Below the pieces are notes generated by a model. It was not told the DNA's origin. It did not search any database and saw nothing but the letters and a program-made list of their open reading frames with translations. Shown here piece after piece: positions 11,343 to 23,261 of a stretch of DNA of 64,000 nucleotides (position 1 is the stretch's first letter; the number at the start of each line of letters is the position of its first letter). The translations under genes were made by a program, and so were the position numbers. Source of the DNA: Letharia columbiana (lineage: Eukaryota; Ascomycota; Lecanoromycetes; Lecanorales; Parmeliaceae); contig NW_023501115.1 of assembly GCF_014066305.1 (NCBI RefSeq), forward strand, positions 62,001 to 126,000, written 5' to 3'.

Positions 11343-14155
11343 CTACTCTGGGGTTGCACTTTTCAATGCTGCATTCAAGCTCTGCTGCATTGGACTGGGG
11401 GATAGCTGAGCAACAGGCGGTATTACCGCCGGAGTACCAGCCACTCCAAGGCCTGGCGCTGCACGAGGTGGACTGTGCTTTGTTGGCGAGAGACCTGGCG
11501 ATGAGGGCGCGTTGTTCTGTAGTGGAGGTTGGTGCGCAACTGGACTAGACGATGGCGGCTGCATTTTCTTCGATGCGGCGGCGGGCGATTGCTGCTTCGT
11601 GGGTGAGAAAGCGGGTGGTCCGGTTGCTGGAAGAGGTTGATTTGGGGAAGCACCATTCGTGTGAGGTGTCTGATACTGTGGAGAATGATGATGCGGGGGG
11701 TTGTATAATGGAGGACTATTTTGAGGAGGGGACAAGGAGGGACCATTTTTGTCGGGCGAGGGGACATTGTGGGTTGAATGAGAGGATGATGGGGTTTGAC
11801 GATCGAAAGAATTAGTGAATGGGTTTTGAGATGGTGGAGGCGGGCCGTACGCCTGAGCATGTTGAGGTTGCTGGGTTGGTGTATAGCGTGCTGACCAGCC
11901 TACATTGTGAGGCTGATGGCTGCTTTGATAAGCTCCATTCGCGTCAAGCGATTGGAAAGCTTGTGGTGGAAGCTGGGGTACATATCCGTTATGTGGGGTT
12001 ACATGGTTGTTATAGCCATTGGCGTATGCGGGAGGGCCAGGCGGTGATCTGAGACCTGGCGGAGGTGCATCTGGATACGCTCTCCTGGTAAAGAAGCTCT
12101 CCTCCTGGTTACCAGCGTAGATACTTTGCCGTGGAAGCTGACCTTGGGGAGATAACGTTGGACCATTCATTACGGCTGCATGCATGCCGTTCTGTCGGTT
12201 GTGAGGTGCGTGAGGGTTATGAGCGTTTGGACGATGGTGGTTGTTGCTGTCCACTACTGGCTTGAATTTCTTGGAAGGGGGCAACTGAGATCTCTCCTCG
12301 CTTGACTGGCGCTTCTTGTCCTCGTTCGTGCCCGAGATTTCCAGTTTCGGTTTCTGTTGGGGTGGTGAAGATGAAGATCCAATACGAAATTTGAGACTTG
12401 GGATCTTGGGCTTCTTCGCATCTTCTTCTCGGCGTTTACAATCTTGACAGATAAAATGGAAGTCGTCCTTTTCGGCATCTGTTTGAGAGATACCTAGGCA
12501 CGCACTGTGTTGCCAGACATTGCACTTTTCACATGCTACGCTGTGAGAGCCATCGTCCTAGTAGATATCACGGTCAACGTCCTCAACTTCAAAAAGCTTG
12601 CAAGTCGTCACTTACGAGATTAGTGCCGTGCACTCCGCACTTTGAGCAATCGAAGACCCATTCGTCGTCTTCCGCCAGTGCTGCAAGCTCCTTCTTCCTC
12701 TTTTCTATCTCCGTCTTCAGATGCCTCTCAGATTTCTTTGCCTCACCAGCTTCCACCTTCTTGTTCTCTTCCGAGAGATTGGCCAATTCCTCCTCTTGTA
12801 GGATACGCTTGTACTCTCTTTCCTTGATTCGTTGTTCACGAGTCAACATGCGTGACTCTCGATCCTCCTCCATCCTCTTCTGCTTCTCCTGGTTCTGCTT
12901 CGCTGCAACAAGATCAGCCTTTCGCTTTCGCTCCGCTTCAGCAACTTCCTGCTCTTGTCGTTCTCTCTCCATCTTAGCTTCGAGCCTGCTAGATCGCTTG
13001 GCCGTAGCCAGCTTCTGCATATTCATCAGCTCCCGTTCTTGCTTCTGCTTTTTTCTGACTTGTGACTCTTCTGCCTTCTCAATAACCGGCCAGACTTCTT
13101 CCTTGATCCGTCGATAAAGATCCTTCTCATCTGGATCCCTGCTCTTCTGTATTGATTCCAAGAACTCCTGATATTGGCCAAGCGTAATAGCGATACATTC
13201 CCACTTTCTCCCGCCCAAACCATCATCCGCTTCGTTCGCCCCAGCATCTCCAACCTCTGCCGGCGTATCATTGTCGGCATCATTCGCCGAATCTTCGGGT
13301 TCTATTGTCTTTCTCCGCTTGCTAGCTCTGGCAGCGGCTTTACCCTTCTTCGATTTCGTTTTCGCTTTAGGGGCAGGAGGAGAAGGCGGTGGAGGGTCGG
13401 TGCGGCGATATAGACGATTATCGTCGAGAACAAAGTAATAGCGCTCATGCTTATCATATCCAACTTCTTCAATACGCTAGATGCCGAGCTATCTTAGCTG
13501 AAGTATGTGAAGAAGGGCAGGGGCCATACCCATTGTGTTTGCTCACTGTCCTTCGCCTCAGGCATTCTCTCCCTCATTCGGTCGGCATTGATCAGGGTCC
13601 ATTGTGAGAGTTGGACAAGCACTTTCAGCTTGAGGAAGACGTCAAATTCGGAGAACTTTCGGGGCTCCTCATCTATGCCGAAGGGGTTTCGGCTGGGTGC
13701 TTTTGCCACGTATTGGCGGCGTGTGTATTCATCAAATATCTCTGGACTTTGAGGATATTATTAAAAGATACTTAGAAACCACTGGCAGTACTCACGTAAG
13801 ACCTCTATGTGAAGACACATATTTCAGAAGTGCGAGTCCGATGTCTGATAAAACCTGGGAGGATTCTGGCTTGAGACATTCGGTCTCGAGGTCCTGAGTT
13901 AAGAACAGACTTAGCTTGAGATGTCTCAGACAGAGAACAGATGTTTGACAGCTCATGGAGCAAAGGGCGGGGGGGGTTTGGGAGAAGTACCTCGATGGTC
14001 AAATCTTCGTCAATTTTCACCGCTTTGCCGAAGATATAGATATATTGCATGAGGTTGGCCAACTCCCATGTGTTCCGAAGCTTGTCAAGCATGCTTAATT
14101 CTGGTGCAGGCTCCGAAAATTCCATCTCATCACGGTTACGCTTGCGGGAGCCCAT
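11343..14155 (-). CDS. PHD-finger chromatin protein with N-terminal DDT/WHIM-like region
   Basis: Complement exons 13991-14155, 13796-13893, 13530-13746, 12616-13476 and 11343-12557 give 851 aa, with introns of 97, 49, 53 and 58 bases. The ATG at 14155 begins MGSRKRNRDEMEFSEPAPEL. Residues from about 15 to 200 form a helical region (NTWELANLMQYIYIFGKAV, then a segment with LKLKVLVQLSQWTLINADRM) resembling the DDT/WHIM region of RSF1-type remodeler subunits. A Lys/Arg-rich segment and a long charged coiled coil follow. Then comes a C4HC3 PHD finger: FDCSKCGVHG, a spliced joint, VACEKCNVWQHSACLG and FICQDC, with all eight zinc ligands present. The last 300 residues are Pro/Gln/His/Asn-rich and disordered. 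The PHD finger suggests reading of histone tails, and the RSF1-like role is inference from domain order. Confidence 0.88.
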
Positions 14156-14911
14156 GTTAACGGGGCCCTGGGGAGGTCTGTGAATTATAGAGTTTTGTTT
14201 CCAGGAGGGCAGACTCAGTCAGTATATGGTAAGATGACACCCGTGAATAGTCGATTTAGCAGTTCCGGGAAGCTATTGTCTATGGAGAGAAGCTCACAGA
14301 GCAAAGTCGGCGATGGTCACGAGTGATGTTGAATTGGCCTTGAATTTCAGCATCATCAAGGACGCGATGCGATTTAACGGCGGGAACGCTAGTGAGAAGC
14401 GCGCTACGGCAATCAGCCTTATCACTGTTCGAGGACTCTCCAATGGGCAATTGAGACAATCACTGAGTTCAATCTTGAGCGCTATTGACCAATATTGTAA
14501 TTCACTCCTTCAGCTTCGGGATTGTCCTGTGCCAAGCGCATCAAGTGCACGCTGCCGTAATGATATCTGTTATTTACTTGTACAGCCTCAGCAGAGCTGA
14601 GCAACACGAGATTTTAGAGTACAGGACAAGAGAAAGGCAGTGCACCACGGGCATGCATCATCCACAGAATCCCAACTTGCATACTAGATTGTTGAAAAAC
14701 GCCAATGTCCTTGCTCCTTTCCAATTGAAAATGCTTTTAAAATCCTAATGATAAATCTCATCCCTTCAATCCAAAGCGCACCAGGGTATTTCTATGCATG
14801 TAAAAACCAGCCGTCCCTGATGCACGCATATGCTACAGGCCCAAAATCGTATCAGGGGTATATCTTCCGGGTATTCGTGAAGTGTCATTCGTAATTGAAG
14901 AGGCGCAGGCA
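14156..14911. other. Intergenic region, promoter of the PHD gene and 3' flank of RCD1
   Basis: About 755 bases between two minus-strand genes. It should carry the promoter of the PHD-finger gene (near 14156 upward) and the 3' UTR of RCD1. I saw no coding signature, repeat or RNA gene. Confidence 0.45.
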
Positions 14912-16162
14912 TTACATTCCTTGACTGTTCGAGCTCTCGACCACATTGTCTGAGAGGTTGATGAGTAGCTGGGCAAGGCAGCGTTTCGTAGCGGCGTCAT
15001 CACGAAGGACCGAAGAGAAGGTCGCATCCCGGAGAGGCTCGGGTAGACATTGACGGAGAGCCTCGCGTGCACGGGCATTGTCACTCAGTCTAGTGTACAT
15101 TTAGCTGCTATGCGATTCCATTTTGTCAATGGAAGAACTGACCTGAGAAAACATCTAACGACATGTTTCAAGAGCCGCACAGTCTGCTGTTCAACAAGCT
15201 GAGTGACCATATTACTAAGTACTGTGCCGACGGCGTAGAACCGCTCATAGGTGTGGCAAATGTACCCCAGTCCGGTATCGTCTAGAAGTATTTTTTGTAC
15301 AATGAATATGGCAACGGTCTTGCTCAACTCCGAGCCAGTCTCCATGATTCGAAGGCACAGTGGTATGATTTCGGTGGTCAACAAGAAGTTGATCACTTCA
15401 CTCGAGTCATTCTTGACTAAAGCACCGATAACGCCAAGGGATGTAAGACGGAGATACTCGAACGGTCTTGACTTTGATGTTGTGTTCAAGAATGGGTATA
15501 GGAAGAGGGGTATATGCGCTAGCACTGAGTTAGCCGCCACTCGGGCATGTGTGAACAGCATGTGCGTACCATTGAGGAACAGCCCACGGGTCTCGTTGTG
15601 CGAAGCTACGCACTGAAGCAGCGCAAGAGCGTTGCACACACGGTTTGAGGCGGCGGCTGTCAGTTGTGATGGGTTGAGTAGAGGGTAGACTGAGATGATC
15701 TCTTGGAGCAGAGAAGTCATGACACCTTATTGTTAAGTCAATAGCCATCTTTGGATCCACAACACTCAGCAACCTACCGAATGAATGCCATATGATTAGC
15801 GCTAACTCAGGCACCTGCTCTCTTTTCTTGCTCAACTCCATTAGCGCAGTCTCCCTCGAATTCCCATTTAACAGTTCCGCGACCCAGCCGAGAACCCTTC
15901 TGTTCTCCTCCATCCAGTTCCCCTCCGCCGAGTTGGGACCGCTGTTGTGGTCCATATTCATACCGTGCCCATTCGTACCACTGTTGTTGGCCCCCATACG
16001 GCTGTAGTGCTGGTGTTGCGCAACAGCCTGAGCATGTGCATGTTGGTGAGCAGCATGATGAGGATGCTGTTGTTGGTGATGACTTTGCTGCTGGTGGTGC
16101 CACGACGGCTCAGCTTGCGGGTACTGCTGCTGGTGAGAGAAGATATGCTGGGGATTGATCAT
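14912..16162 (-). CDS. RCD1: RCD1/CNOT9 (CAF40) subunit of the CCR4-NOT complex
   Basis: Complement exons 15778-16162, 15570-15725, 15143-15518 and 14912-15089 give 364 aa, with introns of 52, 51 and 53 bases. The ATG at 16162 ([10 protein letters not shown]) sits in a good context, and the frame further upstream has no ATG. A Gln/His-rich N-terminal tail of about 90 residues precedes the armadillo-repeat core. That core shows the family sequences [55 protein letters not shown] and [20 protein letters not shown]. The protein ends [22 protein letters not shown]9 is a peptide-binding platform of the CCR4-NOT deadenylase and links it to RNA-binding repressors. Very high conservation makes the call secure. 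Confidence 0.97.
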
Positions 16163-17123
16163 TTTAAAGGTCGCCGAGTGATCCGGCGGAGAAGTGATGT
16201 AGTTTTGGTAAACCTTCAAGTACTATCTGGAGATGAGCATCGACAGAGATGGAACATCATCGGGACATGGGAAGCATCTGAGGTCCGAGGTAGCAATGAA
16301 GAGCTTCTACAACCCGAAGTTCATGCAGGTTTAAGATCCCGCCTGTTGTTCGCAGGTCGTTCGTCGGTTGTTCGCAGAAGAAGCAAATAGCAAACAGAAA
16401 AGCTAGCAGCTGGTGACTGATAGCGAGAAAGTGAAGAAGCAAAAGCAAAGGAGAAGCATTCACTATGGTGTGTCTAAGCAATACAAGGTCAAGTTGATAC
16501 TGGTCCGTGCTTCGAAGTATTCTCCTTTCGGTCTAGCCAGAACGGCCGGACGACGCGCGAAAATTCTGAGAGATTTATGAAAAAACTCCTGAAGGTGGCA
16601 CGATCGCCACTTTCTCCAGATGTATTGAACTTCATTGGAAAGCTTTGGAAAGCTTTGAGAGATTCCTAGCCGCAGTGTCGTGGTATTGGGAAATGTAATC
16701 AGACTCACGGCATTGAAATGCCTATCGATCAGAAATAAGCAATTACATCTGGATCAGACCTTCATTTGGTGTCCGGGGTTTGGTCAAGAGAAGAACTTTC
16801 CGCCTCTAGTATTACTGGTGTTCTGCCATTCACGTGTGGGTGGACAACAGACAAATTGTACGGGTCATCTCAACCATGATCTCATACGACAAGAGTTATA
16901 TAACTGTATTGCTATGCCTCACACTTAATGAGTCTTGAGAGGAGGAGACGTGAACACTTTTTTGCAAAGCCTAGGGAAGATCCAGAGATCCAATTCATCT
17001 CTTTCAATCCAATAAATTCATGCCATCCCATCACTCCAGCGCTAAAACAGAAATCCATCCATTGTCCATCGCCCATCGTCCATCATCCATCATCCATCAT
17101 CAGCCATGCATTACACACTCAAC
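16163..17123. other. Intergenic region, RCD1 promoter and GID4 3' flank
   Basis: About 960 bases. It holds the RCD1 promoter on its left side and the 3' UTR of the GID4/VID24 gene on its right. A CCATCAT heptamer repeat is listed separately. No open frame in it looks coding. Confidence 0.45.
17070..17103. repeat. CCATCAT heptamer tandem repeat
   Basis: About four head-to-tail copies of CCATCAT/CCATCGT lie just past the GID4 stop codon, in its likely 3' UTR. Looser CCATC words continue to the left. Confidence 0.7.
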
Positions 17124-18296
17124 TCATCGGAACTCCATGGCGCCGAAGCAGCCACGATCGTTCAACCACGTTAGCTCAAGCTGTTGGAACCTATTGTTGT
17201 TATTACTAGGTATATCAGCATTTAGCCTTCCAGGCAAATCACCGGAAAAGCCACACTTACTGGTGACTATTCGAAGAATGGAAATAGATTCCATTGATAG
17301 TGCCCGCTACTTGGTTGAAGCAGATATAGTAAAACCCCTCGAAGCTCGCACCGTTAATCTCGCGCACACGATGATCTGGCACCAGGAATTTCTCTTTCCA
17401 GCGCATGAACATGTTTTCCCGGTTTGTGCTGTGTTTATAATGGAAGTCGGGCTTCTTAGCTTGCTTCGCAAGAGGCCGCCATGCAGGGAAGCGCGCCCAA
17501 TGCTTCATATCCTCTTTGTCGCTGGCGCCCCAATCTTCATGACGGGTCTGGAAGGTATACTTTGGGCCGATGATCTCTCCTTCGAAGAAAGTAGTGAGGG
17601 TAGCGTGTTCGGGTGTTAGCCCTGCGATTATCCTTTAGTATAATTGCTTGTCCAACTGGGCCGAGACTGACCTTCAATCTTGAGATAGCCACAGACGAAA
17701 GACTCGCACATGTCAACGGTCTTGATGTCAACTTCCACGTTGTATTTTTGACTGTCAGACTGCTGTGTGCCACGGAATTTGCTGCCAGCGCGAAGCATAG
17801 AGGAGGTGTGTGTTTGAATCAACTGGTTGTGCGATTAGTTAGCTTAGCGTTTATTCCAACATTATGCTTCAATGATACTCACTCGGTTGCTTTCTACACC
17901 AAAGCGTATCGAATAATAAAGGTCGAGGGCAGAAGACGTAGACGCAGATGGTTGAACGTGCTCCTCTTCCTTATCATCTGCATGCGGGCTCGATGGGCTT
18001 TCACCCAACAGGGAAGCCTCTGCTAGGTCCATTGTATTTGTTTGGTCGGATGTTTTGTCGTGCGCCGGGTCGATGGTGATATCCATGACGTTTGGGCTCT
18101 CTGGTTCGACAGGTACATCATCTTGTTGCCCCAACGCCCGTTCACTGAGTGTGCTGTCTAGAGCCGCCCGACCAAGACGGTCGAGTACTTCTACCCTCCA
18201 TTGTCCTGGCCGATCTTCCTCAGGGGGGCATGTTGTGTGGGTTGACCTCTCCAGTAGTAAAGGAAGGTGATCTGTACTATCCCTGGGAGTCGGCAT
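17124..18296 (-). CDS. GID4: GID4/Vid24 substrate receptor of the GID/CTLH ubiquitin ligase
   Basis: Complement exons 17883-18296, 17672-17822, 17261-17621 and 17124-17190 give 330 aa, with introns of 60, 50 and 70 bases. The ATG at 18296 (MPTPRDSTDHLP) is the only in-frame ATG for the first exon. An acidic, low-complexity N-terminal half of about 140 residues precedes the Vid24 beta-barrel: SKFRGTQQSDSQKYNVEVDI, CGYLKIEGLTPEHATLTTFF, EGEIIGPKYTFQTRHEDW, MRWKEKFLVPDHRVREINGA, SFEGFYYICFNQ and IYFHSSNSHQFQQLELT, ending FGAMEFR. In yeast this receptor binds N-terminal Pro degrons of gluconeogenic enzymes for glucose-induced degradation. The usual HVP near the end (QLELTHVP in relatives I recall) reads WLN here. 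A CCCTAA-type promoter motif lies upstream at 18520. Confidence 0.93.
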
Positions 18297-18784
18297 TGGG
18301 TACACGCATGGAGGGTCAATCTTTAAAATTAGACAGACCAAGGAATCACTTAATTAGAATGTGGTACGCAATACACATTAGGGTTTTCAGACAATGGACA
18401 GCATGACGGGTATGTGCGGCAATTGTCGTGTGGTTTTTGTCCACAAACATGAGAGGGCAGAGCTGAGACGGGTACCCATGATCCTTATGGTTGGGTTGTG
18501 GGGGAACGCTGAAATGCGCAACCCTAACCCTAAGTCTCCAGCAGTCGCCACCCTCGCCACCCAAGCAAAGCATTGCGTTTGGGAAGCTATCCCGAGAGCC
18601 TTACGACCGATACTCATTGACAAATTCGACCGGCAATAGAGTCAATCTAAATGATGATTTCTCGACTGTCACCTGAAAATGCCAAAGTAGACTCCTGGAG
18701 GCTACCATGGGTATGTCCACCGAACCTCAACGCCCAACGAGATAAATGCTGCAGCTAATAACACTATTCTCCCGGTATCGTGGT
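18297..18784. other. Promoter region of GID4 and 3' flank of MAGO
   Basis: About 490 bases between two minus-strand genes. It should contain the GID4 promoter and the MAGO 3' UTR. It has TAGGGTT/AACCCTA words in both orientations (18376-18384 and 18520-18533) and no coding signature. Confidence 0.5.
18520..18533. promoter_or_regulatory. AACCCTAACCCTAA element (telomere-repeat-like promoter motif)
   Basis: Two tandem CCCTAA units lie about 225 bases upstream of the GID4 start, with a further TTAGGG word near 18377. Such words match the vertebrate-type telomere repeat used by filamentous fungi. They are known as promoter elements bound by TBF1/TRF-type Myb proteins. The function here is inferred only from sequence and position. 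Confidence 0.45.
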
Positions 18785-19586
18785 CTAAATAGGCTTGATC
18801 TAGAGATTCCGTATCAGCTGTGGATGGTCCTCCCATGAGAGCGAGTGTAAATGTGAGCTTGGCGTACCTTGAAATGCAACGAGATGAGCGAAAAGACAAG
18901 AGCTTTGAGATCTTGTACGAGATAGTAGAAGACGCGCAGGCCTTCCGGATCGGCTGATTCTGTGACATCGACTAAGGATCCTATCTTGGCCGTCTGGGAG
19001 TGGACAATCAGCACGTGTATTCTATGAGGCTCCCGGCCAACTCAGCAGTACTCACCTCAAACGAGATATGCTCACTGCCTAGTTTAATCTCTAGCTCCTG
19101 CCTGCCATCCTTGTTCTTTTCTGGCCACTTGGTATCGTCCTCCCTTGAGATGCATTAGCAAAGGCCGACGTACGAACTGCAAACGGGGCAGGTACTTCAT
19201 TATCTCGCTCTCTTTGACGATACGCTTGATCTCGGCGATAAGGAGGGAGCTGACGCACACTGCGCCGAATTAGCTTGCTTGCCCTTTTGTGTAGCCTTCC
19301 TCTGTAGACGTACTCTCTTTGCGGATCAGGGAATCGTTACGATAATTGGAGTTGTTCGCATAACGTGCAGAGGCACTGCGGCCATCGCCGAGGGTTCGGA
19401 AGTCGAATTCTAACACATATCAGTAAGGCTACCCTATTACTCATCGAAGTTCTCGGCTCACCTAGGAATTCATGACCAAACCGCCCGGAGTGTCCTGAGC
19501 TGCGTAGGTATCAGCGGCTGCAAGGACCCGGGCAACATTGTTCCTTACTAGTAGCGCACATAGAAAGGTTCACTGGAAGCAGCCAT
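18785..19586 (-). CDS. MAGO: Mago nashi, exon junction complex core protein
   Basis: Seven small complement exons (19549-19586, 19462-19499, 19314-19409, 19196-19259, 19056-19143, 18868-18993, 18785-18799) give 154 aa, with six introns of 49-68 bases. The protein runs [101 protein letters not shown] and the terminal IKPI. That is essentially the whole conserved Mago fold. Mago pairs with Y14 and clamps eIF4A3 on spliced mRNA. The final five-codon exon (IKPI plus stop) and the split codons were fixed by this conservation. A small loop is slightly longer than usual (DGRSASARY). The gene is intron-dense even by local standards, and the family is missing from budding yeast. Confidence 0.97.
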
Positions 19587-19940
19587 GTTGAGCGCAAATC
19601 TGATGAATGATGGACGGGGGAGCTTGGAGCTTGTCTCGCGGAATTAAAGTAAACGTGTAAAAAAAAATTAGCGCCGAAATTTATCTCGGCTCCAAAGTTG
19701 CGGACAGCTTTCAGCCAGGCATGAAGAAACATTGAAGACAGACATACGTGTCGCCCATACACAATCGTTGAGTTGTCTAATCAGTCACTCATTTTAGCCA
19801 TCTCCAAAAACAAGGGAAGCGGTGGTTCCTCCGGTTGCTTGCAATATAGTGCTCGAAACACAATCGAACGTTGAACATCTCCAAGGCCTCTGAGGGACAA
19901 CAAGCCATCCAGATAGGCAGACTGTTCCGGCGCGGTGACC
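19587..19940. promoter_or_regulatory. Bidirectional promoter region, MAGO / SEC26
   Basis: 354 bases separate the divergent start codons of MAGO and SEC26, so both core promoters must lie here. A short poly-A/T tract occurs near 19658. I could not assign a TATA box or a specific factor site. Confidence 0.5.
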
Positions 19941-22900
19941 ATGGCCACCTTCATGGAGCACGCCTACAGTTTGGTCCACCAGGATAATACGGCCGACCAA
20001 CCGACTTTGCAAGAGCTGAAGACGCATCTAGAGAAGGGATCGGATGATTCCAAAGTTGAAACGATGAAGAGGATCCTCACAATTATGCTCAATGGAGACC
20101 CAATGCCATCGTTGCTCATGCACATCATACGTTTCGTAATGCCATCGAAAAGCAAGGCCTTAAAGAAATTACTTTACTTCTATTATGAGATTGTTCCTAA
20201 GCTGGACGCAGGGGGGAAACTCAAGCAGGAGATGATTCTGGTTTGGTACTTTTCTTGCCAGACTCTTGTTTCATGTTGCTAATGCTGATTTGTTTGAAGC
20301 AACGGCATTCGTAACGATCTACAGCATCCCAATGAATATATCCGAGGCAATACCCTCCGGTTCTTGTGCAAGCTCCGAGAACCCGAGTTGATCGAACCTC
20401 TCCTTTCTTCTGCCCGATCGTGTTTGGAGCATCGACACGCCTACGTCCGCAAGAACGCCGCCTTCGCCGTCTCCTCCATATATCACCTTTCTGAGGTCTT
20501 GATTCCCGACGCTCCTGAACTCCTCCAAACATTTCTCGAAGGCGAAAGTGACCACACGTGCAAGCGGAATGCATTTGCGGCTCTCAGTGCAATGAACCAT
20601 GACAAGGCGCTGGAATATCTTGGCGGAGCTTTCGACGGCATACCCAATGCAGACGAGCTGCTTCAGCTGGTCGAGCTCGAGTTCATACGCAAGGATGCAG
20701 TGCAGAATTCACAGAACAAGGTAGATGTTTTATGAACCACATGCCCTCCAGGGTGACTGACATCATACAGGCTCGATATTTGCGCCTGATCTTCGACTTG
20801 CTAGAGGCCGGAGCCACGACCGTAGTGTACGAAGCAGCATCATCACTAACATCGCTCACCAATAACCCTGTAGCTGTCAAAGCGGCGGCGACTAAGTTTG
20901 TCGAGCTCAGTGTCAAAGAAGCCGACAACAATGTGAAGCTCATAGTACTAGCTCGAGTTGACCAATTACGGAGAAGAAATGAGGGTGTCTTGGACGACCT
21001 TACCATGGAGATACTTCGTGTCCTTGCTAGCCCTGACATGGACGTTCGAAGAAAGGCTCTGAATCTTGCTCTCGAAATGGTCTCAAGCAAGAACGTGGAC
21101 GAGGTGGTAATGCTCCTGAAAAAGGAACTTCAAAAGACTGTGGATGAGCAGTACGAGAAGGTACGTAAATTCGATTCAATTGCTTTCTGGACTCGTGAGA
21201 CGACTTCTGAAAGCAGAATACCGCTCTCTGCTTTTTAGGATTGTCTCACAGCTCAAAACTGCCTTCAGAAAACAAAGCTGATTATAGAAAATCAGAACAC
21301 CGAATATCGGCAACTACTCATTCACTCTATACATCAGTGTGCCATCAAATTCTCCGAAGTTGCGGCGTCCGTTGTAGATCTTCTCATGTACGTAAATTCA
21401 GGAGAGATACTTTCCTATTTGGTACCAAACCCGAGTCGCAAGGAAATTTTCGGGTGCAAAGACTCCATTTTGGTCTTTAGATCTGTTTCAGATTTCAGAG
21501 TTCTACTTTCAAGGAGCAACGCTGATCTTACATCAGGGATTTTATCGCAGATTTTAATGCCACCAGTGCCGTCGACGTTATATCATTCGTCAAAGAGGTC
21601 GTGGAGAAATTCCCCAAGCTTCGGTCTTCGATCGTGGAACGCCTTGTCACAACGTTGAGCGAGGTCCGTGCAGGAAAGGTGTACAGAGGTGCGCTTTGGA
21701 TTGTTGGCGAATACTCACTAGAAGCAAATGATATTCGGGAAGCGTGGAAGAAGATACGGGCGAGTCTCGGCGAGATACCGATTCTATCCTCAGAACAGCG
21801 ACTGCTTGAGGAAGTACCCGACGAGCAACAAGAAACAAAGGAGCAAGTCAATGGCCACGCGAAACCTTCAGCCCCTACAGGCTCGAGAAAAGTCTTAGCA
21901 GACGGTACGTACGCCACGGAGAGCGCATTGACGAGCGACTCGTCCGCCAAAGCCAAATTGGAAGCTGTCAAGGCTGCACAAAAGCCTCCGCTACGGCAAC
22001 TCATATTAGATGGAGACTTCTACCTCGCATCTGTGCTTTCTTCGACTCTGACTAAGCTTGTGATGAGGCATTCTGAGATCTCGCAAGACACTGCTCGTAC
22101 CAATGCGCTGCGGGCTGAAGCTATGCTTATCATGATATCAATCATAAGAGTTGGTCAGTCACAATTCGTCAAGGCGCCCATTGATGAGGATTCCGTCGAT
22201 CGCATTATGTCGTGTGTTAGATCATTAGCCGAATTCGCGCAAAAGAAGGATCTAGAGACAGTATTCTTAGACGATACCAGGAAAGCATTCCGTGCTATGG
22301 TGCAGGTCGAAGAGAAGAAGCGAGCCGCAAAAGAGGCTGTGGAGAAGGCAAAGTCAGCGGTTCAGGTAGATGATGTTGTTGGTATACGGCAATTGGCCAA
22401 GAAATCTACGGGCGATGGCTCCGATCAGTTCGACGTCGATCTCGAAAAGGCCACTGGCGGCGATTCTGCAACTGAAGAACTCTCCTCGAAATTGAGCAGA
22501 GTGGTCCAACTTACCGGATTCTCGGATCCAGTGTACGCTGAAGCATACGTCAAAGTCCACCAATTCGACATCGTGTTGGACGTGTTGCTGGTCAATCAAA
22601 CCTCGGAGACGCTTCAAAATCTATCCGTCGAGTTTGCTACTTTAGGCGACTTGAAGGTAGTGGAACGACCGACAACTCAGAATCTTGGGGCTCACGACTT
22701 CCAAAATGTCCAGAGTACCATCAAAGTGTCTTCAACAGATACTGGCGTGATCTTTGGCAACGTGGTTTATGATGGATCCAGCTCGACAGAGAGCACCGTT
22801 GTGATCCTCAATGATGTGCATGTAGACATCATGGACTACATACAGCCAGCACAGTGCACTGAAACGCAATTCAGAACAATGTGGACAGAGTTCGAATGGG

Positions 22901-23261
22901 AGAACAAGGTCAATATCAATTCAAAGGCCAAGACATTGCGGGAATTCCTGACGCAACTAATGGCATGCACGAACATGACATGTCTGACGCCAGAAGCATC
23001 AATGAAGGGCGACTGTCAATTCTTAAGCGCGAATCTCTACGCTCGGAGTGTTTTTGGTAAGTGACGTCTGGCCGACAAATATTGGGGTGAATGCTAATTG
23101 CTTCTGTAGGAGAGGACGCATTAGCAAATCTGAGCATCGAAAAAGAAGGAGATGAAGGGCCGATAACAGGGTTCGTACGCATTCGCAGTCGATCGCAAGG
23201 TCTTGCATTAAGTCTGGGATCTTTGAAAGGGTTGAACAAGGTTGGAGGTTCAACTGCATAG
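19941..23261 (+). CDS. SEC26: Coatomer (COPI) beta subunit
   Basis: Exons 19941-20245, 20300-20720, 20771-21160, 21296-21387, 21537-23056 and 23110-23261 give 959 aa, near the usual 953-970. The ATG at 19941 begins [16 protein letters not shown]. The N-terminal two thirds is an adaptin-like HEAT solenoid ([60 protein letters not shown]). The C-terminal part is the appendage region ([36 protein letters not shown]). Beta-COP is part of the coat for Golgi-to-ER retrograde vesicles. Two introns are long for this window (135 and 149 bases) and share their first 12 bases. Using the nearer acceptor of the first (exon from 21239) would add 19 in-frame residues not expected from relatives, so I used 21296. 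Confidence 0.96.
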
